Shown piece after piece: positions 32,976 through 41,732 of a stretch of DNA of 64,000 nt. This stretch comes from Massilia endophytica (lineage in GTDB: Bacteria; Pseudomonadota; Gammaproteobacteria; Burkholderiales; Burkholderiaceae_D), in the NCBI RefSeq assembly GCF_021165955.1, contig NZ_CP088952.1:1984001-2048000 (forward strand). Direction: 5' to 3'. Position numbers and translations under genes: made by a program. Under the pieces are notes generated by a model that ran no database searches, was not told the DNA's origin, and saw nothing but the letters and a program-made list of their open reading frames with translations. The stretch's first letter is position 1; each line of letters starts with the position of its first letter.

Positions 32976-34325
32976 TTACTTGCCCACGGGCTCAATTCCT
33001 GCAGCGGGCGAATCGAGCTGCAGCGCAATGATCGTATCGATATCGTCGCGGGAGCCGGACGGCACGGAAAGTTCAATGCCATCGGCGGATTGCGCCACAT
33101 CCGCCTTGCCGCCCGCCAGCGTGGCCGCGCTCAGAACCTTGGCGGGAATCGCGGGGAGGACCAGCTTCTCGCCCTGCCACTTCAGCACGTGAACGTAGAC
33201 TGTGTTGCCGCGATGGGTGGACGCGCCGTATTCGCCTGGCAGGAAGGGCCCTCCGCGCGTTTCATAGATGCTCTCGCCATACTTGCCAAGCCAGCGGCCG
33301 ATCTCCCTCAGCCGCTCCGCCTGCGCCGGATCGACCTGGCCGTCCGGCCGCGGTCCCACATTGAGCAGCAGGTTGCCGTCGCGGCCCGCCGCATTGGCGA
33401 GCAGCTGGATGTAGTGCTTGAGCGGCTTGGGCTGCATATTGGGCTGGTAGCCCCACGCGCCAGCGATGGTGGTGCAGAGCTCCCAGGGATGCCGGTTGTC
33501 GAAGCCGCCCAGCGCGGCATCGCCCTCGCGCGCGTGGAAGTCTTCCGCCATGTCGGCACGGCCGTTGATGACGATTTGCGGCTGCAGGCGGCGCATCATG
33601 GCGTGGACCTTGCCGTGTTCCCAGTCGAATCCACCCTTGTAATGCTGGCCTTCGGTGCGCTTCGTCCAGGTGGCCATACCCCAGTCGGCGCCGAAATTGA
33701 GCCAGTCGGTCTCGCCGCCGTCGAACCACAGGATATCGATCTTCCCGTAGTTCGAGAGCAGCTTCTTCATCTGGCGGTGGTATTGCTCGCGCATTGCCAC
33801 TGCGCTGTCGCGGTACATGTCGGGGAAGAAGTAGCCGGGGAAGCGCCAGTCCATCGGCGAGTAGTACAGGCCCACCCCCATTCCCGCCTTGCGGGCGGCT
33901 TTCACGTAGCCGGCCACGAAGTCGCGTTTGGCCGCCGTCTTCACGCTGGAAAAGGGATTGGCGCCGTCGTCGAACATGGCGAAACCGTCGTGGTGGCGGG
34001 CCGTGAACACCATGTACTTCATGCCCGCTTCCTTCGCCAGTTCGGCCCAGGCGTCCGGGGTGAAGCTGGCTGGCTTGAACTGGCCTGCGAGCTTTGCATA
34101 CTCGCTCACCGGCACCTGTTCGTTCCACATCATCCACTCGCCCCGGCCGGGAATCGCGTAGAGGCCCCAGTGGATGAACATGCCGAAGCGTGCGTCGCGC
34201 CACCATTTGATGCGCGCCTCCTGTCCGGATTCGGCGCCCTGGGCCACTGCGGGCCGGAGGGGCAGCGCAGTCAGAAGACCGAGAAGCACAGCAGAGAGAA
34301 GATGAGGGATGCGTTTTTTGGTCAT
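32976..34325 (-). CDS. alpha-L-fucosidase, GH29 family (second of two)
   Basis: A 449-residue GH29 enzyme with a Sec signal peptide (MTKKRIPHLLSAVLLGLLTALPLRPAVAQ). It has the classical motifs FGMFIHWGLYAIPG, YMVFTARHHDGFAMFD and DILWFDGG, where D202 is the expected nucleophile. It is shorter and only distantly similar to the downstream copy, so the two probably differ in linkage preference. It is the first gene of a three-gene unit with the other fucosidase and the serine hydrolase. No transporter or fucose catabolic genes are present nearby. Confidence 0.9.
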   Translation of the reverse strand: MTKKRIPHLLSAVLLGLLTALPLRPAVAQGAESGQEARIKWWRDARFGMFIHWGLYAIPGRGEWMMWNEQVPVSEYAKLAGQFKPASFTPDAWAELAKEAGMKYMVFTARHHDGFAMFDDGANPFSSVKTAAKRDFVAGYVKAARKAGMGVGLYYSPMDWRFPGYFFPDMYRDSAVAMREQYHRQMKKLLSNYGKIDILWFDGGETDWLNFGADWGMATWTKRTEGQHYKGGFDWEHGKVHAMMRRLQPQIVINGRADMAEDFHAREGDAALGGFDNRHPWELCTTIAGAWGYQPNMQPKPLKHYIQLLANAAGRDGNLLLNVGPRPDGQVDPAQAERLREIGRWLGKYGESIYETRGGPFLPGEYGASTHRGNTVYVHVLKWQGEKLVLPAIPAKVLSAATLAGGKADVAQSADGIELSVPSGSRDDIDTIIALQLDSPAAGIEPVGK

Positions 34326-34486
34326 CAGGCCAGTGTACTGAACGCGTTTGGCAGGGCGATATGAAATTTTGATAAAAAGGTATGCCGGACGGCGCTAGCT
34401 GTGGTCCCAGGAGAATGGGATGGAGTGGTACTAGCTGAGGGACCAGCTGCCAAGTACGATCGGGCATCCCGACTCCCGGCACAGCC

Positions 34487-35023
34487 ATGAAAATCCGTCT
34501 GATTGCGATTCTTGCCTGCTCACTGCTAGCCGTCCTGCCCGCAAAGGCGGATGGCCAGCGCGATTTCGACTGGGAGATCGGCGCCTGGGACACCCAGCTG
34601 AAGCGCCTGCGCGAGCCCCTCAGCGGCAAAACGAACTGGGTCGAATACTCCGGCACGTCGGTGGTGAAGCCGGTCATGGACAAGCGCGCCAATCTCGTTG
34701 AACTGGACGTGCAAGGCCCGGCCGGGCGCATCACCGGCGTGTCGCTGCGCCTCTACGAGCCCGCTCGCAAGCAGTGGACGCTCAACTTCGCGAACCTGGC
34801 CAACGGTGAGATGACTAGCCCCATGCGCGGCTCATTCCAGCAGGGCCAGGGCGTCTTCTATGGCGAGGACACGCTGAAGGGCCGCACCGTTGCCGTGCGC
34901 TTCCTGATCATTCCCGTCAACGGCAGCCAGTGGCGTTTCGAGCAGGCCTACTCGGACGATGGCGGAAAGACGTGGGAAACGAACTGGATCGCCATCGACA
35001 CCCGCCGCAAGGAACAACAATAG
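34487..35023 (+). CDS. exported hypothetical protein, DUF1579-like beta-barrel
   Basis: A 178-residue protein with a signal peptide (MKIRLIAILACSLLAVLPAKA). The mature part begins RDFDWEIGAWDTQLKRL and contains GRTVAVRFLIIPVNGSQWRFEQAYSDDGGKTWETNW, a lipocalin-like pattern seen in DUF1579-type and related proteins. Function unknown. A RidA-like gene follows after 9 bp, so they form an operon. The 160 bp upstream hold no other gene. Confidence 0.7.
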   Translation: MKIRLIAILACSLLAVLPAKADGQRDFDWEIGAWDTQLKRLREPLSGKTNWVEYSGTSVVKPVMDKRANLVELDVQGPAGRITGVSLRLYEPARKQWTLNFANLANGEMTSPMRGSFQQGQGVFYGEDTLKGRTVAVRFLIIPVNGSQWRFEQAYSDDGGKTWETNWIAIDTRRKEQQ

Positions 35024-35032
35024 GAGATATCG

Positions 35033-35455
35033 ATGAAAAAGCTGCTGCTGGCTTGCGCGGTGCTGGCCATGCCCCTGGCCGTGAAGGCCGAGGAAAAGAA
35101 GTGCTACAACATGGACCCGGCCTTCGAGCACCAGATGGGCTACTGCCAGGCCGTCCGCACGGGCAATACGCTGTACATATCGGGCACCGCCGCCTCGGGC
35201 GATATGCCCGCCGCCATCGCCAAGGTGTATGCGGACCTGAAAACCACCCTCGCCGCCCACGGCCTCACTTTCGCGGACGTGGTCAAGGAAAACGTCTACG
35301 CGACCGATCTGGATGCGTTCATCAAGCACCATGAGATACGCAAGGCCATGTACACGAAGGGCTATCCTGCCGCCACCTGGCTGCAGGTGACTCGCCTGTT
35401 CACGCCGAAACTGGTGGTCGAGGTGGAACTGGTGGCGGTATTCCCATCGAAATAA
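35033..35455 (+). CDS. secreted RidA-like protein lacking the catalytic arginine
   Basis: A 140-residue RidA/YjgF-fold protein that carries a signal peptide (MKKLLLACAVLAMPLAVKA), unusual for a family that is mostly cytoplasmic. The C-terminal motif, PARS in E. coli RidA with its catalytic Arg105, reads PAAT here (GYPAATWLQVTRL), so imine deaminase activity is not expected. Two cysteines in the first part of the mature protein (KKCYNM, MGYCQA) could form a disulfide. AGGAG precedes the ATG. It is cotranscribed with the exported protein upstream. Confidence 0.82.
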   Translation: MKKLLLACAVLAMPLAVKAEEKKCYNMDPAFEHQMGYCQAVRTGNTLYISGTAASGDMPAAIAKVYADLKTTLAAHGLTFADVVKENVYATDLDAFIKHHEIRKAMYTKGYPAATWLQVTRLFTPKLVVEVELVAVFPSK

Positions 35456-35459
35456 TAAT

Positions 35460-35523
35460 GCAACCTAAGGGTTGCATTTTCCGCGCACCTGGCTTACTCT
35501 CTGTTGCGCAACCGGCCGGTTGC
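35460..35523 (+). promoter_or_regulatory. twin ArsR-type operators flanking the SRPBCC/arsR promoter
   Basis: Two 16-bp dyads with identical arms occur: GCAACC-TAAG-GGTTGC at 35460-35475 and GCAACC-GGCC-GGTTGC at 35508-35523, 48 bp apart. Between them lies a possible promoter (TTGCAT 35472-35477, TACTCT 35495-35500, 17-bp spacer). The first dyad is followed by TTTT and may also end transcription of the RidA-like gene. The best candidate binder is the ArsR protein encoded in the same operon. Confidence 0.65.
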
Positions 35524-35541
35524 ACAAACTGAGGAGCGCAA

Positions 35542-35997
35542 ATGGATACCGACCGCATCGAACGCAGCATCGTCATCAACGCACTGCGCGACCGCGTCTG
35601 GCAGGCGCTGTCGAGCGCCGAGGAATTCGGCACCTGGTTTGGCGTCAACCTGAAGGGCCAGGTGTTCGCCGCAGGGCAGACCGTGCAAGGCAATATCACC
35701 CACCCCGGCTACGAGCACCTGCGCATGACGGCAGTGATCAAGACCGTGCAGCCGAAAGACCTGCTGGCCTTCAACTGGCATCCCTATGCCATCGACCCCG
35801 CCATCGACTACAGCCATGAGGAGCAGACGCTCGTCACCTTCACGCTGTCCGACGCACCCGGCAACGCCACGCTGCTCAAGGTGGTGGAATCGGGCTTCGA
35901 CAAGGTCCCGGCGCGCCGCCGCGACGAAGCCTTCCGCATGAACAGCAAGGGGTGGGACGCGCAGATCGAAAACATCGTACGCCATGTCCAGGGGTGA
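35542..35997 (+). CDS. SRPBCC/AHSA1-like family protein
   Basis: A 151-residue START-like (SRPBCC) protein beginning TDRIERSIVINALRDRVWQALSSAEEFGTWFGV, the hallmark of the AHSA1/activator-type subgroup. These bind small hydrophobic ligands in a deep cavity and are very often encoded with an ArsR-type regulator, as here. Its 3' end overlaps the ArsR gene by 14 bp, implying strict cotranscription. The ligand is unknown. Confidence 0.88.
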   Translation: MDTDRIERSIVINALRDRVWQALSSAEEFGTWFGVNLKGQVFAAGQTVQGNITHPGYEHLRMTAVIKTVQPKDLLAFNWHPYAIDPAIDYSHEEQTLVTFTLSDAPGNATLLKVVESGFDKVPARRRDEAFRMNSKGWDAQIENIVRHVQG

Positions 35998-36322
35998 GGA
36001 CAGGGCCGCGCTGGCACACGTGTTCGCGGCGCTGGGCGACCCCACGCGCCTGAAGCTGGTCACCCTCCTCTGCGCTGGCGGCGCCTTTTCCATCGCCCAG
36101 CTGACGGCCAGCACGGAGATCAGCCGCCAGGGCGTGACCAAGCACCTCCAGGTGCTCGCGGAAGCGGGCGTGGTGCGCGACCTGCGCCAGGGCCGCGAAC
36201 GGCTCTGGCAACTGGAACCTTCCGCCATCGAGGAAGCCCGGCGCTCGCTGGAAGCGATCGGGCGGCAGTGGGACGCGGCGCTCGGCAGGCTGAAAGCATT
36301 CGTCGAAGCGACGGCGATATAA
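35984..36322 (+). CDS. ArsR family regulator paired with SRPBCC protein
   Basis: A 112-residue winged-helix regulator: FAALGDPTRLKLVTLLCAGGAFSIAQLTASTEISRQGVTKHLQVLAEAGVV. It has no cysteine pattern for metal sensing apart from a single Cys, so it is probably not a metal sensor. It belongs to the ArsR class that accompanies SRPBCC proteins. It likely represses its own operon through the two GCAACC-N4-GGTTGC dyads upstream of the SRPBCC gene. Confidence 0.85.
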   Translation: MSRGEDRAALAHVFAALGDPTRLKLVTLLCAGGAFSIAQLTASTEISRQGVTKHLQVLAEAGVVRDLRQGRERLWQLEPSAIEEARRSLEAIGRQWDAALGRLKAFVEATAI

Positions 36323-36349
36323 TCGTTTTAACAACAACCAGGAGACATC

Positions 36350-36697
36350 ATGAAATACCAGGGAAGCTGCCACTGCGGCAATATCAAATTCGAGGTCGAA
36401 GGCGAGATCAAATCCGGCCTGGCCTGCAACTGCTCCATGTGCCAGCGCAAAGGTTCCCTGCTCTGGTTCGTGCCGCGCCACGCCATGCGCCTGCTCACGC
36501 CCGAAGAGAACGCGAGCAGCTATCTCTTCAACAAGCACAAGATCACGCACCGCTTCTGCGCGACCTGCGGCATCCATCCCTACGCAACCAGCAGCATGCC
36601 GACGGGCGAGCCGATGGCGGCTATCAACCTGCGCTGCCTCGAGGAGATCGACCTCGAAGCCATCCCCGTCACGCACTACGACGGGCGCTCGGTGTAG
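36350..36697 (+). CDS. GFA family (CENP-V/glutathione-dependent formaldehyde-activating fold) protein
   Basis: A 115-residue zinc-binding protein with the GFA cysteine pattern: C-H-C-G near residue 8, then C-N-C-S-M-C, and C-A-T-C-G in the second half. Members have a Mss4-like fold; despite the name, an enzymatic role in formaldehyde handling is doubtful for most. AGGAG lies 7 bp upstream of the ATG, 27 bp after the ArsR gene, so it may belong to the same unit. Confidence 0.85.
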   Translation: MKYQGSCHCGNIKFEVEGEIKSGLACNCSMCQRKGSLLWFVPRHAMRLLTPEENASSYLFNKHKITHRFCATCGIHPYATSSMPTGEPMAAINLRCLEEIDLEAIPVTHYDGRSV

Positions 36698-36765
36698 TTG
36701 ACAAACGCCCAAGAAATGGCCGGGAGAGGCGGTTTACCGATATAATTTCCGCCTTTCCCGCCCGG

Positions 36766-38745
36766 ATGTCCGCCATGTCCCTGCTTGACCACGAGATTGA
36801 ACTGCTGTCGCCCGCCAAAACCGCCGAAATCGGGCGCGAAGCCATCCTGCATGGCGCGGACGCGGTTTACATAGGCGGGCCCGCCTTTGGCGCGCGCCAC
36901 AACGCGAGCAATCCGCTGGAAGACATTGCGGGCCTGGTGGAATTCGCCCACCGCTACCACGCGCGCATCTTCGTCACGATGAACACCATCATGCACGATG
37001 CGGAACTGGACCTGGCGCGCCAGCAGATCTGGCAGCTCTACGAAGCGGGCGTGGATGCGCTCATCATCCAGGACATGGGCCTGCTGGAGATGGACCTGCC
37101 GCCGATCCAGCTGCACGCCAGCACCCAGTGCGATATCCGCACCGTGGAGAAGGCGCGCTTCCTCGGCGACGTAGGCTTCTCCCAGCTGGTGCTGGCGCGC
37201 GAACTCACGGTGGAACAGATCCGCAAGATCCGCGCGGAAGTGAATACGCCGCTGGAGTACTTCGTGCACGGCGCGCTGTGCGTCGCCTTCTCCGGCCAGT
37301 GCTACATCTCGCATGCGGACACGGGCCGCAGCGCAAACCGCGGCGACTGCTCCCAGGCCTGCCGCCTGCCTTACACCCTTTCCGACGGCCAGGGCCGCGT
37401 GGTGGCTTACGAAAAGCACCTGCTGTCGATGAAGGACAACGACCAGAGCGCGAACCTCGAAGCGCTGGTGGACGCGGGCATCCGCTCCTTCAAGATCGAA
37501 GGCCGCTACAAGGACATGGGCTATGTGAAGAACATCACGGGCCACTACCGCAAGCTGATCGACGAGCTGCTTGAGCGCCGTCCCGAGTTCGTGCGCGCCT
37601 CCAGCGGCCACACCCGCCTCATGTTCACGCCGGACGTGGACAAAACCTTCCACCGCGGCCATACCGACTACTTCGCGCAGGGCCGCCAGGGCGACATCGG
37701 CGCCTTCGATTCGCCCAAGTACCTGGGCGTGACGCTGGGCACTGTCATCCGCATCGCGACCGACCATTTCGACATCGTGACCGACGCATCGATGGCCAAT
37801 GGCGATGGCCTGAACTACATGAACAAGCGCACGCCCGTGGGCGTGCAGGCCAACACGGTAACGAAGCTGGGCGAGGATGGCGACGGCCAGCGCTGGCGCG
37901 TCTTCCCCAACGAACCGATGAGCGCCCTGCCCGGCCTGAAGCCCGGCGTGCAGGTCCACCGCAACCGGGACCACCAGTGGGAAGCGGCGCTGCACAAGAA
38001 ATCTTCCGAACGCAAGGTGGCAGTGCAGCTCACGCTGAGCGAGCAGGCGGACGGCCTGCGCCTCGCCATTCGCGATGAGGACGGCGTTGCCAGCGAAGCC
38101 GTTGCGGCCATCGCCCTGCAGCCCGCCCAGCAGGCCGCGCAGGCCGAAGCGTCGCTGCGCAGCAGCCTGGCAAAGCTGGGCAACACCATGTTCGAGGCGG
38201 ACGACGTCGAGCTGAAGCTCTCACAGCCCTGGTTCGTGCCGGCGGCGGCCATCAACGGCCTGCGGCGCGACGCCATTGCGGCCCACGAAGCGGCCCGCCT
38301 CGCGGCCTGGCAGCGCCCGCAGCGCAAGGCGGCGGCCGAACCGCCGGCGGCCTATCCCGAAACGCAGCTGAGCTATCTGGCCAACGTCTACAACGAAAAG
38401 GCGCGCGCCTTCTACCACAAGCACGGCGTGCAGCTGATCGACGCTGCCTACGAGGCGCACGAAGAGCCGGGCGAAGTCTCGCTGATGATCACCAAGCACT
38501 GCCTGCGCTTCTCCTTCAACCTCTGTCCCAAACAGGCCAAGGGCGTGCAGGGCGTGCAGGGCCAGGTGCGCGCCGAGCCCATGACCCTCGTGAGCGGCGA
38601 CGAGCGCTACACCCTGCGCTTCGACTGCAAACCCTGCGAAATGCACGTGGTGGGCGCCATGAAGCCCAACATCCTGAAATCGCCGCCCCCATCGGCGGTG
38701 CCCTACAGCCCCCTCGTCTTCCACCGCCAGCGCCCCCGCGCCTGA
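36766..38745 (+). CDS. rlhA: RlhA, U32-family 23S rRNA C2501 hydroxylation protein
   Basis: A 659-residue U32-family protein very similar along its length to E. coli RlhA (YdcP), which is needed for hydroxylation of 23S rRNA cytidine 2501. Seen: the N-terminal ELLSPAKTAEIGREAILHGADAVYIGGP, the conserved HGALCVAFSGQCYISH and GDCSQACRLPY cysteine motifs, YEKHLLSMKDND and FKIEGRYKD. A DUF3656-type C-terminal domain follows, with further cysteines (CPKQ, CKPCEMH) that may hold an iron-sulfur cluster. ATG 36766 and ATG 36775 are both possible starts, and neither has a strong ribosome-binding site. Confidence 0.92.
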   Translation: MSAMSLLDHEIELLSPAKTAEIGREAILHGADAVYIGGPAFGARHNASNPLEDIAGLVEFAHRYHARIFVTMNTIMHDAELDLARQQIWQLYEAGVDALIIQDMGLLEMDLPPIQLHASTQCDIRTVEKARFLGDVGFSQLVLARELTVEQIRKIRAEVNTPLEYFVHGALCVAFSGQCYISHADTGRSANRGDCSQACRLPYTLSDGQGRVVAYEKHLLSMKDNDQSANLEALVDAGIRSFKIEGRYKDMGYVKNITGHYRKLIDELLERRPEFVRASSGHTRLMFTPDVDKTFHRGHTDYFAQGRQGDIGAFDSPKYLGVTLGTVIRIATDHFDIVTDASMANGDGLNYMNKRTPVGVQANTVTKLGEDGDGQRWRVFPNEPMSALPGLKPGVQVHRNRDHQWEAALHKKSSERKVAVQLTLSEQADGLRLAIRDEDGVASEAVAAIALQPAQQAAQAEASLRSSLAKLGNTMFEADDVELKLSQPWFVPAAAINGLRRDAIAAHEAARLAAWQRPQRKAAAEPPAAYPETQLSYLANVYNEKARAFYHKHGVQLIDAAYEAHEEPGEVSLMITKHCLRFSFNLCPKQAKGVQGVQGQVRAEPMTLVSGDERYTLRFDCKPCEMHVVGAMKPNILKSPPPSAVPYSPLVFHRQRPRA

Positions 38746-38797
38746 CCGGGCAACTGACCAGCTATAATTGCGCTTCCAACAACACATGGGAAGCGGG

Positions 38798-39283
38798 ATG
38801 AAAGTTTTTGCACCACTGCTGGGAGCCTTGCTGGCGGCACTGCCGTGCGCTGCGCAGGCCAATCCTTTCGAAATGATCGAGTCGCAGCCGAAGAGCGAGC
38901 TGTGGGTGAATGCCGGGTTTTATTCCCGCCACTTCCAGCGCGACAAGGGGTTCGATGACACGAACCCCGGCATCGGCGCCGAGTACCGCTTCTCGACCGT
39001 CGCTTCGGCCACCGCAGGCCGCTTCCATAACAGCGACCGGGAAATGTCGAACTACCTGGGCGTCTATTACCAGCCCATCGCGCTCGGTCCGCTGCGCCTG
39101 GGCGCCGTGGTCGGCGGCTTCAACGGCTATCCGAAGATGCGCGACGGCGGCTGGTTCCTGGCGGCGATTCCCGTTGCAACTCTGGAGTACGAACGCGTAG
39201 GCGTGAACTTTGCTATCGTACCAACTTACAAGGAACGACTGCACGGCGCGTTCTCGATCCAGCTGAAGTTCAAGCTGTTCTGA
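38798..39283 (+). CDS. small exported outer-membrane-like protein
   Basis: A 161-residue protein with a signal peptide (MKVFAPLLGALLAALPCAAQA). The mature part has alternating patterns (ELWVNAGFYSRHF, NPGIGAEYRFS, YLGVYYQPIALGPLRLGAVVGGFNGYP) and ends with FSIQLKFKLF. The aromatic C-terminal residue and strand pattern suggest a small outer-membrane beta-barrel. I cannot name the family. A TATAAT at 38763 may be its -10 element. ATG 38798 is chosen because the signal peptide starts there. Confidence 0.65.
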   Translation: MKVFAPLLGALLAALPCAAQANPFEMIESQPKSELWVNAGFYSRHFQRDKGFDDTNPGIGAEYRFSTVASATAGRFHNSDREMSNYLGVYYQPIALGPLRLGAVVGGFNGYPKMRDGGWFLAAIPVATLEYERVGVNFAIVPTYKERLHGAFSIQLKFKLF

Positions 39284-39340
39284 CGCGGTCATCCCGAAGC
39301 CAGTATGGCGCCCCGCTGCGCGCCGTGCGACGATAGCACC

Positions 39341-41731
39341 ATGAATCAGACCGCCACCCAAGAACAGCAGCAGCTCGCTGCCCAGGATTCCACTCCCGAT
39401 CACCTTCCGGATGAGCTCCTGCGCCTCGCCTCCTATCTCTGTGGCAAGGAGGTTCCCGCCGACGCCCTCGCCGATCCGCAGCGCCTGCTGGCCCTTGCCC
39501 CGCCTTCCCTGGACGCTGCCGGCCGCCGCGCGCTGGCGGACCTGACCACTACCGCCCGCGTCCAGGGCGCACTGCGCCGCAACCTGGCACGCGCCGAGGG
39601 CTTCCTGTCCGGTTTTGCCGAGCACTCCCCTTCTCCGCTTTGGGTGAAAGACCGCACGGGCGCATATGTGATGGGCAATGCGGCCCTGCTGGGCTTGCTT
39701 GGCGTGCCCAATATCGTGGGCAAGGACGACAGCCATTTCTGGCCGGAAGACGTGCGCCAGAGCCTGGAAGAGCAGGACCGCGCCGTGCTGGAGAACGGCG
39801 AAGTCATCAAGACCATGGAAACCACCCACGACGGCAAGCGCCACTGGCTGGTCCACAAGTTTCCCATCGACGTGAACGGCGAACCCTTCCTGGGCGGCTC
39901 GGCCATCGACATGACCACCGAGGTGGAGAAGGAGCGCGCCCTGATTCGGCACGACAACTTCTATGTGCTGCTGTCGCGCCTCTCGGCCACCATTTCCCGC
40001 GCGAAAACTCTGGAGTCCCTGTGCCTGGACACCTGCCGCGCCGCCGCTCACCAGCCCGGGATCGAGATCGTGGACATCTGCCGCGTGGACGACACTACGG
40101 GCGGACTCAAGCTCTTCACCTCGGCTTCCCGCGACGGCAGCGAGCACGAGTGGCGCGACGCGGACAGCGGCACACCGGACGGCATGGCAGTAGCCGACTG
40201 GTTCGTGCCCGAGCTGGCCAGCGCTGCCATGAACACCGGCAAGATGCAGTTCTCGAACGACCTGCATTCGGGCTGCCAGCGCCGCAAGATCGCCTCCTGC
40301 ATGGCCATTCCCCTGTTCGTGAACGGCAAGTGCTGGGGCGTGGCGTCCTTCTATTCGAAGCGCAAGGAATTCTTCGACCATTTCTACCGCGAACGCGCGG
40401 GCGAACTCGGGAACGAGCTGAGCTACGGACTGGAGCGCCTCATCAATGCCAAGGAGCTGCACCGCCTGGCGCGCACCAATTCCCTGTCCGGACTGCCGAG
40501 CCGCCTGCAGTTCGAGGAGGAGATCGCTGCACTGGCCGCCGCGAATGCCCAGGGCGTGGTGCTGCTCATCAATATCAACCGCTTCGACGAGCTGAGCTCG
40601 GCCTACGGCAACGCTGCCGCCATCGGCCTCATGCGCGAATTCGCCCAGCGCCTCCGCGGCGTCGTGGCCCAGCGCATGGTGCTCTCGCACGTGGGCATCG
40701 GCCGCTTTGCGCTGTTCTATCCGGCGGACGAGGCGCGTGCACCCGTCGACTATATCCGCGAAACCCTGCTGCCACTGCTGCAGGGCGCCTACCATGTGGA
40801 GCAGCACAAGATCTGGTGCACCATCAATGTGGGTATCGCTTCGCTGCCGGAGGACGGCAATACGGCGGACGACCTGCTGGTGAAGGCCTGGGACGCGCTG
40901 GCCGCCGCGCGCAATGTGGATGAACGCATCGGCATCTACGACCGGGACGCCGACCATGCGCTGGCGCGCCAGATCAGCCTTGAGGCGGAGCTGCGCGAGG
41001 CGGTGGAACGCAAGGAATTCATCAACTACTACCAGCCGAAGATCGACCTCAAGACAGGCAAGCTGGCAGGCGCCGAGGCGCTGGTGCGCTGGCAGCACCC
41101 CACGCGCGGCCTGATTTCCCCTGCCGAATTCGTGCCGGTACTGGAACGCACGGGCCTCGTGATCGCCGTCGGCAGGCAGGTAATGCAGAAGGCCATGGAG
41201 GACTGGCGCGAATGGTATGACGACGGCCTGATGCCGCCGCAGATCGCGGTCAACGTGGCGCCCGCGCAGTTCCGCTGCGATACCCTGTTCGAGGATATCG
41301 AGCATGCCCTGAACATCGCCGAGGCGCACCTGCAGCCGCTGTCCATCGAAATCACGGAAAGCGCCCTGGTGTCGGAACAGAAGCGCGTGGTCGAAACCCT
41401 GAGCCGCGTGCGCAATCTCGAAGTACCGGTGGCCATCGACGACTTCGGCACCGGCTATTCCTCGCTCGCCTACCTGGTCACGCTGCCGGTCGATATCCTG
41501 AAGGTGGACCGTTCCTTCGTGATGAAGATGACGCACGACGCGGGCTATATGGGCCTGGTCAGCACCATTGTCTCGCTGGCGCACAACCTGGACCTGAAGG
41601 TGGTGGCCGAGGGTATCGAATCGGAAGAGGAAGCGAAGCTGCTCAAGCTCCTGCGATGCGAACAGGGACAGGGCTATCTGTACAGCCGCCCCGTTCCTGC
41701 TTCCGAATTCGCCGCCCTCCTCCGCCGCTGA
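39341..41731 (+). CDS. cyclic-di-GMP phosphodiesterase: PAS-GAF-degenerate GGDEF-EAL
   Basis: A 796-residue soluble signalling protein. Order: a leading helical segment, PAS (about 87-200), GAF (about 205-370), a GGDEF-fold domain whose signature reads GIGRF instead of GGDEF and so should not make c-di-GMP, then a complete EAL domain from about 560. In the latter, EAL at 579-581 (GAEALVRW), IEITES, DDFGTGYSS, VVAEGIES and QGY are all intact, so c-di-GMP hydrolysis is expected. Signals are probably sensed by PAS and GAF. It stands alone, convergent with the esterase gene with a 1-bp gap. Confidence 0.9.
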   Translation: MNQTATQEQQQLAAQDSTPDHLPDELLRLASYLCGKEVPADALADPQRLLALAPPSLDAAGRRALADLTTTARVQGALRRNLARAEGFLSGFAEHSPSPLWVKDRTGAYVMGNAALLGLLGVPNIVGKDDSHFWPEDVRQSLEEQDRAVLENGEVIKTMETTHDGKRHWLVHKFPIDVNGEPFLGGSAIDMTTEVEKERALIRHDNFYVLLSRLSATISRAKTLESLCLDTCRAAAHQPGIEIVDICRVDDTTGGLKLFTSASRDGSEHEWRDADSGTPDGMAVADWFVPELASAAMNTGKMQFSNDLHSGCQRRKIASCMAIPLFVNGKCWGVASFYSKRKEFFDHFYRERAGELGNELSYGLERLINAKELHRLARTNSLSGLPSRLQFEEEIAALAAANAQGVVLLININRFDELSSAYGNAAAIGLMREFAQRLRGVVAQRMVLSHVGIGRFALFYPADEARAPVDYIRETLLPLLQGAYHVEQHKIWCTINVGIASLPEDGNTADDLLVKAWDALAAARNVDERIGIYDRDADHALARQISLEAELREAVERKEFINYYQPKIDLKTGKLAGAEALVRWQHPTRGLISPAEFVPVLERTGLVIAVGRQVMQKAMEDWREWYDDGLMPPQIAVNVAPAQFRCDTLFEDIEHALNIAEAHLQPLSIEITESALVSEQKRVVETLSRVRNLEVPVAIDDFGTGYSSLAYLVTLPVDILKVDRSFVMKMTHDAGYMGLVSTIVSLAHNLDLKVVAEGIESEEEAKLLKLLRCEQGQGYLYSRPVPASEFAALLRR

Positions 41732-41732
41732 T

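Noticed and set aside
34326..34486. A 160-bp gap with loosely inverted AGCTG/GGTCCC elements.
   Set aside because: The repeats pair imperfectly and do not form a clear terminator or operator. It probably just holds the divergent promoters of the fucosidase and exported protein genes.
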